Notes: generated by a model from the sequence alone, not told the origin. A stretch of 64,000 nt of DNA from DASUAS01 sp963756895 (GCA_963756895.1 CAVWPI010000011.1:558001-622000); one strand, 5' to 3'; shown: positions 17,964-27,066, counted from the first letter of the stretch. Numbers and translations are program-made.

Positions 17964-17980
17964 TCTGACGGGCAGTCAGA
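17964..17980. promoter_or_regulatory. Palindromic operator, site 4 (divergent promoter)
   Basis: CTGACG-GGC-AGTCAG (17965-17979), one mismatch, lies between the divergent LLM oxidoreductase (start 17943) and EamA transporter (start 18006). Confidence 0.7.
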
Positions 17981-18005
17981 TGTCGTACGCGGTTAGCGTC
18001 CCGGG

Positions 18006-18926
18006 ATGACCGTGCAGCACCGCCGCGCAGGCCTCCCGCTGTTCGCGGTCGCGCTGGCAGTGTTCGCATGGGGATTCGGCCCGCTCTTCGTCAAGGGCAT
18101 CGACGCGTCGTTCAACACAATCGTGTTCTGGCGGGTGCTGATCGGGACGGTGGTCGCGGTCGCGTTCGCGTACCTGGTCGGTGGTCGCATCACGCTGCGC
18201 CTGGTGGTGGTCGCGTTCCCCGCCGGTGTGTGCTTCGCGTTGAGCTTCATCTTCGGCTTCGCGTCGTTCCAGGAGACGTCGATCGTGAACGCGACGCTCC
18301 TCCCGGCGCTGCAGCCGGTGCTCATCCTGTTCCTGGCGACGCGCATGTTCGGTGAGCGGCGGTCGGCTGTCGAACTGGCCTACGCGGGGCTGGCCCTGGC
18401 CGGTGTGGTGGTGGTCGTCGCCGGCGCGAGCTCCGACGGCGCGTCGCTCGAGGGCAACCTGTTCGCCGTCCTCAACCTGCTCGTGTTCACCGCGTACTTC
18501 CTGCTGGGCAAGCGGGCGCGCGATACCGACGTCCACGCGTGGTCGTTCCTGGCCGCGGTGTTCATCGGCGCGTGCGTGGTGGTCCTGCCGTGGGCGCTCG
18601 TCTCGTCGCACGACCTCGGCGCCATCCAGGGCGCCGACTGGCTGTTGTTGTGCGGCCTCATCCTGTTCCCGGGCATGGTCGGCCATGGACTGATGACGTG
18701 GGCGCACCACTACGTCGACGTGACCGTCACGTCGATGATGACGCTCGCCAATCCGGTCGTGTCCATCGCCGGCGCGTGGATCATCTACGACCAGGAGCTC
18801 GAACCGGCGCAGATCGCGGGGGGCGTCGTCGTGCTCGTGGCGCTCGGCGCGATCCTGCGTCGTCAGCGCGCCGAGCGCGCCCTCGCCGCTGAAGCCGCCC
18901 TCACCGGCGACCTCCTCGACGAATAG
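18006..18926 (+). CDS. EamA/DMT-family transporter
   Basis: 306 aa from ATG 18006. About ten hydrophobic helices arranged as two EamA repeats: LFAVALAVFAWGFGPLFVKG at the N-terminus, FWRVLIGTVVAVAFAYLV, a central YAGLALAGVVVVVAGASSDG, and the second repeat from FAVLNLLVFTAYFLLGKRA. The helix end LANPVVSIAGAWIIYDQELE is classic for the family. It is probably an inner-membrane exporter or importer of a small metabolite. Position opposite an LLM oxidoreductase with a shared operator suggests a role in the same catabolic programme, perhaps efflux or uptake of an intermediate; this is inference. Confidence 0.9.
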   Translation: MTVQHRRAGLPLFAVALAVFAWGFGPLFVKGIDASFNTIVFWRVLIGTVVAVAFAYLVGGRITLRLVVVAFPAGVCFALSFIFGFASFQETSIVNATLLPALQPVLILFLATRMFGERRSAVELAYAGLALAGVVVVVAGASSDGASLEGNLFAVLNLLVFTAYFLLGKRARDTDVHAWSFLAAVFIGACVVVLPWALVSSHDLGAIQGADWLLLCGLILFPGMVGHGLMTWAHHYVDVTVTSMMTLANPVVSIAGAWIIYDQELEPAQIAGGVVVLVALGAILRRQRAERALAAEAALTGDLLDE

Positions 18927-18935
18927 TCGGATGGG

Positions 18936-20087
18936 TCAGGAGAGGCGCTCGATGATGGTGACGTTGGCCTGGCCGCCGCCCTCGCACATGGTCTGCATGC
19001 CGTAGCGGCCGCCGGTGCGCTCGAGCTCGTTGAGCAACGTGGTCATGAGCCGGCCGCCGGTGGCGCCGAGCGGGTGACCGAGCGCGATGGCACCGCCGTT
19101 GACGTTGACCTTGGCCAGGTCGAAGCCGGTTTCCTTCTGCCACGCGAGCACGACCGACGCGAACGCCTCGTTGATCTCGACGAGGTCGATGTCGTCGACA
19201 CCGAGTCCGGTCTTCTGGAACGCGTACTCGGTGGCCGGGATCGGCGCGCTGAGCATCATCACCGGGTCGTCGCCGCGAACGCTGAGATGGTGGATGCGCG
19301 CCCGGGGCTTCAGCCCGTGGTCCTTCAGCGCCTGCTCGCTCGCGATGAGCAGCGCAGCCGAACCGTCGCTGATCTGGCTCGACACCGCGGCGGTGAGACG
19401 TCCACCTTCCACCAGCGTCGGCAGCGAGCGGATCTTCTCCCAGTTGGGCTCGCGCGGACCTTCGTCGAAGGTGCACTCGCCGAGCGGGACGATCTCGTTG
19501 TCGAAGCGCCCCTCCGCACGCGCCCGCAGCGCCCGCTGGTGCGAGTCGACTGCGAACGCCTCCATGTCTTCGCGGGAGATGTCCCACTTCTCGGCGATCA
19601 TCTCCGCGCCGTGGAACTGCGACACCTCCTGGTCGCCGTAGCGCGCTTGCCAGCCCGGTGACGCGGAGAACGGAGTCTCGTGGCCGAACGGCACCCCCGC
19701 GAGCATCGCCGACATGATCGGGATCTGGCTCATGTTCTGCACGCCGCCCGCGACGACGAGGTCCTGCGTCCCCGACATGACGCCCTGCGCGGCGAAGTGG
19801 ATCGCCTGCTGCGCGGAGCCGCACTGGCGGTCGACGGTGGTGCCGGGCACCGACTCGGGGTAGCCGGTGACCAGCCAGCAGGTGCGGGCGATGTCACCGG
19901 CCTGTGGGCCGATGCTGTCGACGTTGCCGAACACGACGTCCTCGACCGCGCCCGGGTCGACACCGGTGCGCTCGATCAGCGCCCTGATCGAGTGGGCGCC
20001 GAGGTCAGCCGGGTGGACCTGCGACAGCCCGCCGTTGCGCCGCCCGACCGGACTGCGGACCGCTTCGACGATGTAGGCCTCGGCCAT
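18936..20087 (-). CDS. Thiolase (acetyl-CoA C-acetyltransferase/3-ketoacyl-CoA thiolase)
   Basis: 383 aa from ATG 20087 (MAEAYIVEAVRSPVGRRNGG). Catalytic Cys89 in VDRQCGSAQQAIHFAAQGV, the N-E-A-F stretch (EINEAFASVVLAW), GGAIALGHPLGATGGRLMTT and the second Cys in QTMCEGGGQANV are all present, so it is a complete class II thiolase. It is close to FadA6/FadA5-like thiolases annotated in steroid clusters, though general beta-oxidation is equally possible. It lies 47 bp downstream of the next minus-strand gene, with a small tandem repeat in the gap, so co-transcription with the Ltp/DUF35 pair is likely. Confidence 0.92.
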   Translation of the reverse strand: MAEAYIVEAVRSPVGRRNGGLSQVHPADLGAHSIRALIERTGVDPGAVEDVVFGNVDSIGPQAGDIARTCWLVTGYPESVPGTTVDRQCGSAQQAIHFAAQGVMSGTQDLVVAGGVQNMSQIPIMSAMLAGVPFGHETPFSASPGWQARYGDQEVSQFHGAEMIAEKWDISREDMEAFAVDSHQRALRARAEGRFDNEIVPLGECTFDEGPREPNWEKIRSLPTLVEGGRLTAAVSSQISDGSAALLIASEQALKDHGLKPRARIHHLSVRGDDPVMMLSAPIPATEYAFQKTGLGVDDIDLVEINEAFASVVLAWQKETGFDLAKVNVNGGAIALGHPLGATGGRLMTTLLNELERTGGRYGMQTMCEGGGQANVTIIERLS

Positions 20088-20104
20088 GGTGCGTCTCCTC
20101 TGGC

Positions 20105-20128
20105 TGTCTGGATGTCTGGATGTCTGGA
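20105..20128. repeat. 8-bp tandem repeat, three copies
   Basis: TGTCTGGA is repeated three times in the 47-bp gap between the two thiolase genes. It lies about 17 bp before the downstream ATG at 20087, close enough to affect spacing in the leader. Confidence 0.7.
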
Positions 20129-20134
20129 TGTCGT

Positions 20135-21337
20135 CTAGTTGCTGACGATCACGGACGACCCATGACCGAACAATCCCTGGTTGGCCGTGATTCCCACCCG
20201 CGCGCCCTCGACCTGGCGAGAGCCGGCCTGGCCCCGCAGCTGCCAGGTGACCTCGCACACCTGGGCGATCGCCTGCGCCGGGATGGCTTCGCCGAAGCAG
20301 GCCAGACCGCCGCTCGGGTTCACCGGGATCCGCCCGCCGAGCTCGGTGGCACCCGAGCGCAGCAGCGCCTCCGCCTCGCCTTCGGCGCAGAGGCCGATGT
20401 TCTCGTACCAGTCGAGCTCGAGTGCGGTCGACAGGTCGTACACCTCGGCCAGCGAAAGGTCGTCGGGTCCGATGCCCGCCTCCTCATAGGCGGCACCCGC
20501 GATCGAGTCCTTGAACGTGCGGTCGGGCGGGGGGACGACCGCGCTCGAGTCGGTGGCGAAGTCGGGGAGCTCGAGCACCGTCTGCGGGTAGCGCGGGGTC
20601 ACGGTGGACACCGCCTTCACCCGCGGCACGCCGTCGACCGCGCCGAGCCGGCTGCGCGCGAAGTCCATGCTCGACACGATGATCGCCGCGGCGCCGTCGG
20701 AAGTCGCGCAGATGTCGAGCAGACGGAGCGGATCGGCGACGATCGGGCTGTTGACGACGTCGTCGACGGTGTTCTCCTTGCGGAACCGCGCGTTCGGGTT
20801 GTCGAACCCGTGCTTCGAGTTCTTCACCTTCACGCGGGCGAAGTCGTCGCTCGTCGCGCCGTACACGTCCATGCGTCGGCGCGCGTAGAGCGCGAAGTAC
20901 ACCGGGTTGGTGGCGCCGAGCAGATGGAAGCGGAGCCAGTCGGGGTCGGTCTTCCGTTCACCACCGACGGGCGCGAAGAAACCCTTGGGCGTGGTGTCGG
21001 CGCCGATCACCAGGGCGACGTCGCAGTACCCGGCGAGGATCTGCGCGCGTGCCTGGTGCAGAGCCTGCGCGCCAGACGCGCACGCGGCGTAGCTCGACGA
21101 CACGCGCACGCCCGTCCACCCGAGCTTCTGCGCGAACGTGGCGCCGGCGATGAAGCCGGGGTAGCCGTTGCGGATGGTGTCGGCACCGGCGACGTACTGG
21201 ACGTCGCGCCACGCGAGGCCGGCGTCGTCGAGCGCGGCCCGGGCGGCGACCATGCCGTACTCGGTGAAGTCGCGACCCCACTTGCCCCACGGGTGCATGC
21301 CGACGCCGAGGATGGCGACGTCGCGTTCTGCGCTCAC
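20135..21337 (-). CDS. Ltp-type thiolase-fold lyase (probable retro-aldolase)
   Basis: 400 aa; GTG 21337 overlaps the stop of the DUF35 gene (GTGA). Thiolase fold with Cys86 in SSSYAACASGAQALHQA. In place of the usual G-H-P loop it has NPSGGLACFGEAIPAQAIAQ, so the catalytic His is absent. This replacement is shared with the SCP2/Ltp group. The best-studied Ltp members act with a DUF35 partner as retro-aldolases on hydroxylated steroid side-chain CoA esters and do not perform thiolysis. The immediately coupled upstream gene is exactly such a DUF35 protein. I infer an Ltp2/DUF35-like aldolase; a degenerate thiolase is the alternative. Confidence 0.8.
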   Translation of the reverse strand: MSAERDVAILGVGMHPWGKWGRDFTEYGMVAARAALDDAGLAWRDVQYVAGADTIRNGYPGFIAGATFAQKLGWTGVRVSSSYAACASGAQALHQARAQILAGYCDVALVIGADTTPKGFFAPVGGERKTDPDWLRFHLLGATNPVYFALYARRRMDVYGATSDDFARVKVKNSKHGFDNPNARFRKENTVDDVVNSPIVADPLRLLDICATSDGAAAIIVSSMDFARSRLGAVDGVPRVKAVSTVTPRYPQTVLELPDFATDSSAVVPPPDRTFKDSIAGAAYEEAGIGPDDLSLAEVYDLSTALELDWYENIGLCAEGEAEALLRSGATELGGRIPVNPSGGLACFGEAIPAQAIAQVCEVTWQLRGQAGSRQVEGARVGITANQGLFGHGSSVIVSN

Positions 21338-21786
21338 GAGGAACCCTCTGGTGCCGCCGGTGCCCACACGTACACCAGGTACTCGTGCTCGTCGTCGCGG
21401 TGCAGCGTGTCGAGCTCGAGCTGCATCTCCATGCCCACCTTCAGCTCCGAGGCCCGCACGCCCTTCGCCACCTGGCCGAGCACGACGATGCCCTCGTCGG
21501 CGAGCTCGACCGCGGCGAGCGCGTACGGCACGAACGGTTCGGCGGCCACGTACGGCGGCGGCGGCGCGTAATGGTTCTCGGTGTACGACCACACGCGCCC
21601 ACGTCGCGAGAGCGGGGTGGGTGTGAGCAAGTCGGAGTCGCAGTCGGGATTGGGGCACGCGCCTTCACGGGGCGGGAACACCACGGTGCTGCACACGGTG
21701 CACTTGCCGCCGATGAGGTGCGGTGCGCCGTCGTCGGTAGTGAACCAACCCTCGATCGCGGGTACGCGGGTCACGGTTTCTGACAC
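21334..21786 (-). CDS. Zn-ribbon OB-fold (DUF35) protein, partner of the Ltp-type lyase
   Basis: 150 aa from GTG 21786 (codons GTG-TCA-GAA). N-terminal zinc ribbon: GGKCTVCSTVVFPPREGACP then NPDC, giving four Cys in CxxC...CxxxxC spacing. The C-terminal OB fold has RRGRVWSYTENHYAPPPPYV and PFVPYALAAVELADEGIVVL. DUF35 proteins bind to thiolase-fold enzymes and help position the acyl-CoA. Translational overlap with the Ltp-type gene makes a stable complex very likely. A degenerate version of the operator overlaps this start codon. Confidence 0.88.
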   Translation of the reverse strand: MSETVTRVPAIEGWFTTDDGAPHLIGGKCTVCSTVVFPPREGACPNPDCDSDLLTPTPLSRRGRVWSYTENHYAPPPPYVAAEPFVPYALAAVELADEGIVVLGQVAKGVRASELKVGMEMQLELDTLHRDDEHEYLVYVWAPAAPEGSS

Positions 21787-21795
21787 ATCGTCACA
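21779..21795. promoter_or_regulatory. Degenerate operator candidate, site 8
   Basis: CTGACA-CAT-CGTCAC (21780-21794) has two mismatches to the consensus palindrome and overlaps the GTG start of the DUF35 gene (21786). Position and mismatches make it weaker than sites 1-7. Confidence 0.3.
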
Positions 21796-21869
21796 TTACG
21801 CCGCGGTCCCGCAACCGCCCGCTTCGGCGTCGGTGTCGCGTGCCGACGGGGCTGCATACGATCCACTGC

Positions 21870-23264
21870 ATGGTCGACGACAGCATCGCCACCCGGTCCG
21901 CGTCCGAGCTCGCCGCCGGCATCCACGACAAGGAATTCTCGAGCCGCGAGCTGCTCGACCTCTACCTCGACCGGGTCGATCGGCTGGACGGTCCGATCAA
22001 CTCGGTCGTCACCCTCGACGCCGAGCGTGCCCGCACCGCAGCCGACGCGGCCGATGCCGCGCTCGCGCGAGGTGACGCGGTCGGCCCCCTGCACGGACTT
22101 TCGGTCACCATCAAGGACGCGATCGAGACCGAAGGCATTCGCTCCACCGGCGGCGCGCGCGAGCTCACCGATCATGTCCCCACCGCCGACGCACCCGCGG
22201 TCACGCGCCTCAGGGACGCGGGCGCAATCGTGTTCGGCAAGACCAACCTGCCGCGCTGGTCGGCCGACTTCCAGACCTACAACGACATCTTCGGCGTCAC
22301 CAGCAATCCGTGGGACCTCGATCGCACCGTCGGGGGTTCGTCCGGTGGTGCGGCGGCCGCGGTCGCGGCGGGCTTCACCAGCTTCGAGCTCGGCACCGAC
22401 ATCGGCGGCTCGGTGCGCATCCCCGCGCACTGCTGCGGCGTGTTCAGCCTCAAGCCGAGCTTCGGTGTGATCCCGCAGCGCGGATACCTGTCACATGTCG
22501 GCGGTGGCACCACCGACGTCGACATCAACGTGTTCGGCCCGATCGTGCGCAGCGCTGACGACCTCGACCTGCTGCTCGGTGTCCTCGCGGGACCTGAGCC
22601 GGAGCGCGCCGCTGGCTGGAAGCTCGACCTCCCCGGGAGCGACGCGCACACCCTGGCCGACTTCCGCATCGGTACCTGGCTCGACGACCCCGCGTCCCCC
22701 GTCGAATCGGAGTACGCCGGGATGCTGCGCGCCACCGCCGATCGCATCGCCGACGCGGGTGGGCGCGTCGACGACGACCGACCGCCGGTCGAGTTCGCGC
22801 AGCAACGCGAGCTGTTCGTGCGCATGATCGTGCCCGCGATGGCGCCGAGCCTCCCCGACGAGCAGGCCGACGCGTCGTCGGGTTCGCACCTCGCGTGGCT
22901 CCGCGCCGAGGAGGACCGGGCCGCGCTGCGCCGCACGTGGACCGAGTGGTTCACCGGCCACGACCTGCTCCTGCTCCCGGTGGTCACGGTGCCGGCGTTC
23001 CCCCACGACCACGACCCCGACATGTTCGGGCGCACCATCGAGGTCGACGGGCAGTCGCGGGCGCTGGTCAGCACCATCGACTGGCTCGGCCTGATCGGCA
23101 TCGTCGGACTGCCGTCGGCCGTGGTCCCCATCGGCCGCACCGCCGCCGGGCTCCCGGTCGGGATGCAGATCGTGGCGCCCTCCCTCCACGACCGCCGGGC
23201 GGTCCGGGCGGCCCAGTTGGTCGCCGACGTGCTCGGCGGGTACACGGCGCCGCCCGGCTTCTGA
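21870..23264 (+). CDS. Amidase (amidase-signature family)
   Basis: 464 aa from ATG 21870 (MVDDSIATRSASELAAGIHD). The Ser-cisSer-Lys triad is visible: Lys in SVTIKDAIETEG, Ser in TVGGSSGGAAAAVAAG and Ser in GTDIGGSVRIPAHCCG. The C-terminal AVVPIGRTAAGLPVGMQIV is also typical. It hydrolyses amides to carboxylic acid and ammonia, and members include GatA, acetamidase and nitrile-pathway enzymes. With no GatB or GatC beside it, a catabolic amidase is more likely. It is divergent from the DUF35 gene (84 bp between starts). Confidence 0.9.
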   Translation: MVDDSIATRSASELAAGIHDKEFSSRELLDLYLDRVDRLDGPINSVVTLDAERARTAADAADAALARGDAVGPLHGLSVTIKDAIETEGIRSTGGARELTDHVPTADAPAVTRLRDAGAIVFGKTNLPRWSADFQTYNDIFGVTSNPWDLDRTVGGSSGGAAAAVAAGFTSFELGTDIGGSVRIPAHCCGVFSLKPSFGVIPQRGYLSHVGGGTTDVDINVFGPIVRSADDLDLLLGVLAGPEPERAAGWKLDLPGSDAHTLADFRIGTWLDDPASPVESEYAGMLRATADRIADAGGRVDDDRPPVEFAQQRELFVRMIVPAMAPSLPDEQADASSGSHLAWLRAEEDRAALRRTWTEWFTGHDLLLLPVVTVPAFPHDHDPDMFGRTIEVDGQSRALVSTIDWLGLIGIVGLPSAVVPIGRTAAGLPVGMQIVAPSLHDRRAVRAAQLVADVLGGYTAPPGF

Positions 23265-23270
23265 GTCAGA
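23260..23270. promoter_or_regulatory. Short palindrome before the amidohydrolase gene
   Basis: TCTGAGTCAGA is a perfect 11-bp palindrome with a single-base centre. It covers the amidase stop and lies 43 bp before ATG 23314. Its spacing differs from the CTGACG-N3-CGTCAG family, so I do not count it among those sites. Confidence 0.3.
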
Positions 23271-23313
23271 CCTTCTAATGTGGGCTCATCAACCGTCGAC
23301 CCGGGGGACACGC

Positions 23314-24564
23314 ATGGGTGCCGACGTACTGAACGCCGACGACAGCTACGTCGTCATCTCCGCCGACTGCCACGGCGGTGGTGAGATCCACGAGTACCGC
23401 GACTTCCTCGCGTCGCAGTACCACGACGAGTTCGACGCCTGGGTCGACGGGTACCAGATCCTCTTCCCCGATCTGCTCGGCGACCTGGGCCGGCGCAACT
23501 GGGATTCTGACCGGCGCGTGCGGGACCTCGAGGCCGACGGCATCGTGGCCGAGGTGCTCTTCCCCAACACCATCCCGCCGTTCTTCCCGGGTGGTGCCCT
23601 GGTCACCCAGGTACCCCCCGCCGACGCCCACGACCTCGAGCTCCGGTGGGCCGGGCTCCAGGCGCACAACCGCTGGCTCGCCGACTTCTGCGCGCGCACG
23701 CCCGGCCGTCGCGCGGGTGTCGCGCAGATCCTGCTGCACGACGTCGAGCGGACCGTCGAGGAGATCCGCTGGGCGCACGCCAACGGGTTGACCGGCGGGA
23801 TCCTCCTGCCCGGCGCGCCTCCCGGTGTCGGACTGCTGCCGCTGCACAGCCTGCACTACGACCCGATCTGGACGGTGTGCGAAGAGCTCGGCATGCCCGT
23901 GAACCACCACGGAGGCAGCGCGGGACCGCCGCGCGGCATGGAGCAGGAAGACATCGTGATGTTCCTGCTCGAGGTCACGTGGTGGTCGCACAACGTGCTC
24001 ACGAATCTCGTCGTCGGCGGCGCGCTGGAACGTCACCCGGACCTGCAGTTCGTGTTCACCGAGCAGGGCACCGCGTGGGTGCCCGACTTCCTCGGTCAGC
24101 TCGACTACTTCTTCGACCGCATGCTCAACGCGGTCGGCTCGCAGGAACGCGAGTGGGGACTGCCCGTCGTCGAGAAGATGTCGCTGAAGCCGAGCGAGTA
24201 CTGGGCGCGGCAGTGCCACATCGGGGCGAGCTTCATCCGCCCGTCGGAGGTGCCGATCCGCGAGCAGGTCGGTGTCGACCGGATCATGTGGGGGAGCGAC
24301 TACCCGCACAAGGAGTCGAGCCACCCGTTCTCGCGAGAGGCGATCCGCCTGAGCTTCGCGGGCGTCGACCCGGTCGAGGTGCAGATGATGCTGGGCGGGA
24401 ACGCCGCCGCCCTCTACGGCTTCGACCTCGAGGGGCTGCGAGCGCGGGCGGCGGGGATCGGGCCGCTCGTCGGGGAGGTGGCGCGTCCGCTGTCGCCGGC
24501 CGACTTCCCCGAGGGTTCGCAGAAGTGCCCGGCGTTCTCCGATCCCCTGCTTGCCGTGCTCTGA
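23314..24564 (+). CDS. Amidohydrolase family 2 protein
   Basis: 416 aa from ATG 23314, preceded by GGGGGACACGC; an in-frame ATG at 23278 is less well placed. Metal or active-site elements: SADCHGGGEIHEYRDFL near the N-terminus, NHHGGSAGPP in the middle and IMWGSDYPHKESSHPF near the end (the Asp of the D-Y-P-H motif). Such TIM-barrel proteins are decarboxylases or hydrolases (ACMSD or LigY/LigW-like), and in steroid-type clusters they are proposed to open rings. It starts 49 bp after the amidase, on the same strand. Confidence 0.88.
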   Translation: MGADVLNADDSYVVISADCHGGGEIHEYRDFLASQYHDEFDAWVDGYQILFPDLLGDLGRRNWDSDRRVRDLEADGIVAEVLFPNTIPPFFPGGALVTQVPPADAHDLELRWAGLQAHNRWLADFCARTPGRRAGVAQILLHDVERTVEEIRWAHANGLTGGILLPGAPPGVGLLPLHSLHYDPIWTVCEELGMPVNHHGGSAGPPRGMEQEDIVMFLLEVTWWSHNVLTNLVVGGALERHPDLQFVFTEQGTAWVPDFLGQLDYFFDRMLNAVGSQEREWGLPVVEKMSLKPSEYWARQCHIGASFIRPSEVPIREQVGVDRIMWGSDYPHKESSHPFSREAIRLSFAGVDPVEVQMMLGGNAAALYGFDLEGLRARAAGIGPLVGEVARPLSPADFPEGSQKCPAFSDPLLAVL

Positions 24565-24610
24565 CGCCACATCGCTCGTACCACTGCTGACGATCCTGGG
24601 GGAGGACCGC

Positions 24611-25832
24611 ATGTCGGTCGACATTCGCACTCGTGTGGACGGTGAGGTCGACGCGGTCGATCCGGTCGCGTGCTTCGAGGAGGTGCTGCCGGCGGCGTTC
24701 GAGCGGGCGGGATCTGCTCGCGCCTGCGGTCGCCGAGTTCGAGCTGCAGCCGCTCGTCATCGACGTCGACGGTGACGCGTGGACGCTCGCGGTCGACGAC
24801 GGCGTCGTGCGGGTCGTCGCGGGTCGTGACGACGACGCCCCCACGGTGCTGCGCACGAACCGCGCGCAGCTCCAGGACCTGGTCGACGACCAGGTGACGG
24901 TGGTCGGCATGCAGACGAACGGTTCGCTCGACCAACCCGTCGGGCGCTTCGACGCGCTACTCGACTGGTGGCTCATGCTGCGCGGCGCGCTCGACGACCG
25001 CGCGCCGCACACACGAGGCGCGCTCGACCTGATCGATGCCGACGGCGCGCCGCTCGCGCTCGACCGCGGCTTCGCCGCCGACGCGTCGCTCGACGAGATG
25101 GGCGACTTCCTGCAGCGCGCGGGCTATCTGCACATCCAGGGCGTGTTCGACGAGAGCGAGATGGCCGCGGTGTCGCGCGACATGGACGCAGCCGCGCCCA
25201 CGTACTCGCGCGGCGACGGTCGCTCGTGGTGGGCGCGCAACCGCGCCGGCGACGACCTGCTGGTGCGCATGCAGTACTTCGACCAGGTGTCGCCCGCGGT
25301 CGAACGCCTGACCGGCGACGACCGGCTCCAGCGTCTCGCGGGACTCACCGGCGACGATCACGTCTACGGCGGCATGCGCGACAACCGCATCGAGGCGCTG
25401 TTCAAGCCGTTCGACGTGGTGGAGGGCATCTCCGACCTGCCCTGGCACAAGGACTGCGCGCTCGGCCGGCACAGCTACGACTGCTGCAGCATGACCGTCG
25501 GCATCTCGGTGAGCGGCGCCGACGCGGTGTCGGGGCAGTTGCGCGTGGTCGCGGGTTCCCACCGCGCGCTGATGTGGCCGTCGCTGCACGACCAGAACCG
25601 CTCCGACCTCCCGACGGTCCCGCTGCCGACGCGGATGGGTGACATCACCGTGCACCTGTCGTGCACGCTGCACCAGTCGGTCCCGCCGGTCGAGCGGGAG
25701 CGGCGCGTCCTGTACACCGGGTTCCGCCTCCCACCGCGCGGCACCGACGCCGAGCGCGCCGCGCTCGAGCGCCTCCGCGCCATCCGCGAGGACGCCCCGG
25801 TGAAGGCACCCAGCGCCAACCGCGCCGGCTGA
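24611..25832 (+). CDS. SCP2-like domain fused to phytanoyl-CoA dioxygenase (PhyH), frameshifted
   Basis: ATG 24611 (MSVDIRTRVDGEVDAVDPVA) has GGAGGACCGC upstream. The first frame runs to about 24708 (LPAAFERAG), then the next frame continues (RDLLAPAVAEFELQPLVIDV), consistent with one extra base in GCGGGCGGG. Residues of roughly 30-125 (DAWTLAVDDGVVRVVAG to VGRFDALLDWWLML) look like an SCP2 lipid-binding domain. The rest is PhyH: GYLHIQGVFDESEM, DLPWHKDCALG (the H-x-D iron ligands), HLSCTLHQS (distal His) and ERRVLYTGF (2-oxoglutarate Arg). The enzyme should hydroxylate a lipid or CoA-bound substrate using Fe(II) and 2-oxoglutarate. Full length is about 406 aa. Confidence 0.75.
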
Positions 25833-25839
25833 GTCGAGC

Positions 25840-25881
25840 ATCTCAAAGTTGACCCCCACCTGCGTACGCGAACTCTGAGAT
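25840..25881. terminator. Inverted repeat after the dioxygenase gene
   Basis: ATCTCAAAGTT (25840-25850) pairs with AACTCTGAGAT (25871-25881) with one mismatch across a 20-bp loop. It begins 7 bp after the stop and ends 30 bp before the next ATG, so it could be a terminator, or an operator for the downstream dehydrogenase pair. No U-tract follows. Confidence 0.4.
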
Positions 25882-25911
25882 GGTCGGGGCAGAGGGGTAC
25901 GGTCCCCGTCC

Positions 25912-27066
25912 ATGGACCTGAGGTACACGGCCGAGGAGGACGCCTTCCGGGCCGAAGCGCGGACGTGGCTGGAGGCGAACGTCCCCGAAGCTCCGCTTCC
26001 GAGCTTCGACACCGAGGAGGGCTTCGCACAGCACCGTGAGTGGGAGCGCAAGCTCTGGGACGGTCGCTGGTCGGCGGTGTCGTGGCCGGAGGAGTACGGC
26101 GGCCGCGGCGCCGACTACCTCCACTGGCTCGTCTTCGAGGAGGAGTACTACAGGGCCGGCGCGCCCGGGCGGGTGAACCAGAACGGCATCTTCCTCCTCG
26201 GGCCCACGATCATGGAGGTGGGCACCGACAAGCAGAAGGCGCGCTTCCTGCCGACGATGGCATCGAGCGAGATCGTGTGGGCGCAGGCGTGGAGTGAGCC
26301 CAACGCCGGCTCCGACCTCGCCGCCATCCGCGCCACGGGCGTGCTCAGCGACGACGGCAGCGAGTGGGTGCTCAACGGGCAGAAGATCTGGGCGTCACGC
26401 GCCGTCTGGGCCGACTGGTGCTTCGGCATCTTCCGCACCGATCCGGAGGCGGAACGCCACCGCGGTCTCACCTTCGTGCTCGTCCCGCTCGACTCGCCCG
26501 GTGTCACGGTGCGTCCGATCGCGCAGCTCGACGGCGACACCGGCTTCGCCGAGATCTTCTTCGACGACGTCCACGTGCCGGTCGAGAACACGCTGGGCGA
26601 CGTGAACCAGGGGTGGCGGGTGGCGATGGCCACCGCGGGCTTCGAGCGCGGGGTGAGCCTGCGCAGCCCGGCCCGCTTCAGTGCCGCCGCCGACCGTCTG
26701 GTCGCGCTCTGGAACGAGCACGCCGATCCGTCCGACTCCGCGTTGCGCGACGCGGTCGTCGACGTGTGGATGCAGGCCGAGGGCTACAAGCTGCACACCT
26801 ACATGACCGTCACCCAGATGATCGAGGGCCACACGATCGGCGCCGAGGCCAGCCTCAACAAGATCTTCTGGAGCGAGATGGACGTGCGCATCCACGAGCT
26901 CGCGCTCGACATCGCCGGGCCCGAAGCGGAGCGCATGGACGGTGGGTTCGAGCGCTGGGTCGACGGGTTCCTGTTCTCGCTGTCGGGCCCGATCTACGCG
27001 GGCACCAACGAGATCCAGCGCAACATCATCGCCGACCGCGTCCTCCAGCTCCCCCGAGGCGCCTGA
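25912..27066 (+). CDS. Acyl-CoA dehydrogenase, alpha subunit of a pair
   Basis: 384 aa from ATG 25912 (MDLRYTAEEDAFRAEARTWL). Loops: WSEPNAGSDLAAIRATGVLS, NGQKIWASRAVWADWCFGIF and the C-terminal AGTNEIQRNIIADRVLQLPR. The N-terminal WPEEYGGRGADYLHWLVFEE is typical of actinobacterial FadE alpha subunits. The next gene overlaps by TGATG and encodes the beta partner. Ligase, SDR, thiolase-like and aldehyde dehydrogenase genes follow on the same strand with minimal gaps, so 25912-34291 is probably one transcript for a complete side-chain or ring beta-oxidation round. Confidence 0.92.
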   Translation: MDLRYTAEEDAFRAEARTWLEANVPEAPLPSFDTEEGFAQHREWERKLWDGRWSAVSWPEEYGGRGADYLHWLVFEEEYYRAGAPGRVNQNGIFLLGPTIMEVGTDKQKARFLPTMASSEIVWAQAWSEPNAGSDLAAIRATGVLSDDGSEWVLNGQKIWASRAVWADWCFGIFRTDPEAERHRGLTFVLVPLDSPGVTVRPIAQLDGDTGFAEIFFDDVHVPVENTLGDVNQGWRVAMATAGFERGVSLRSPARFSAAADRLVALWNEHADPSDSALRDAVVDVWMQAEGYKLHTYMTVTQMIEGHTIGAEASLNKIFWSEMDVRIHELALDIAGPEAERMDGGFERWVDGFLFSLSGPIYAGTNEIQRNIIADRVLQLPRGA

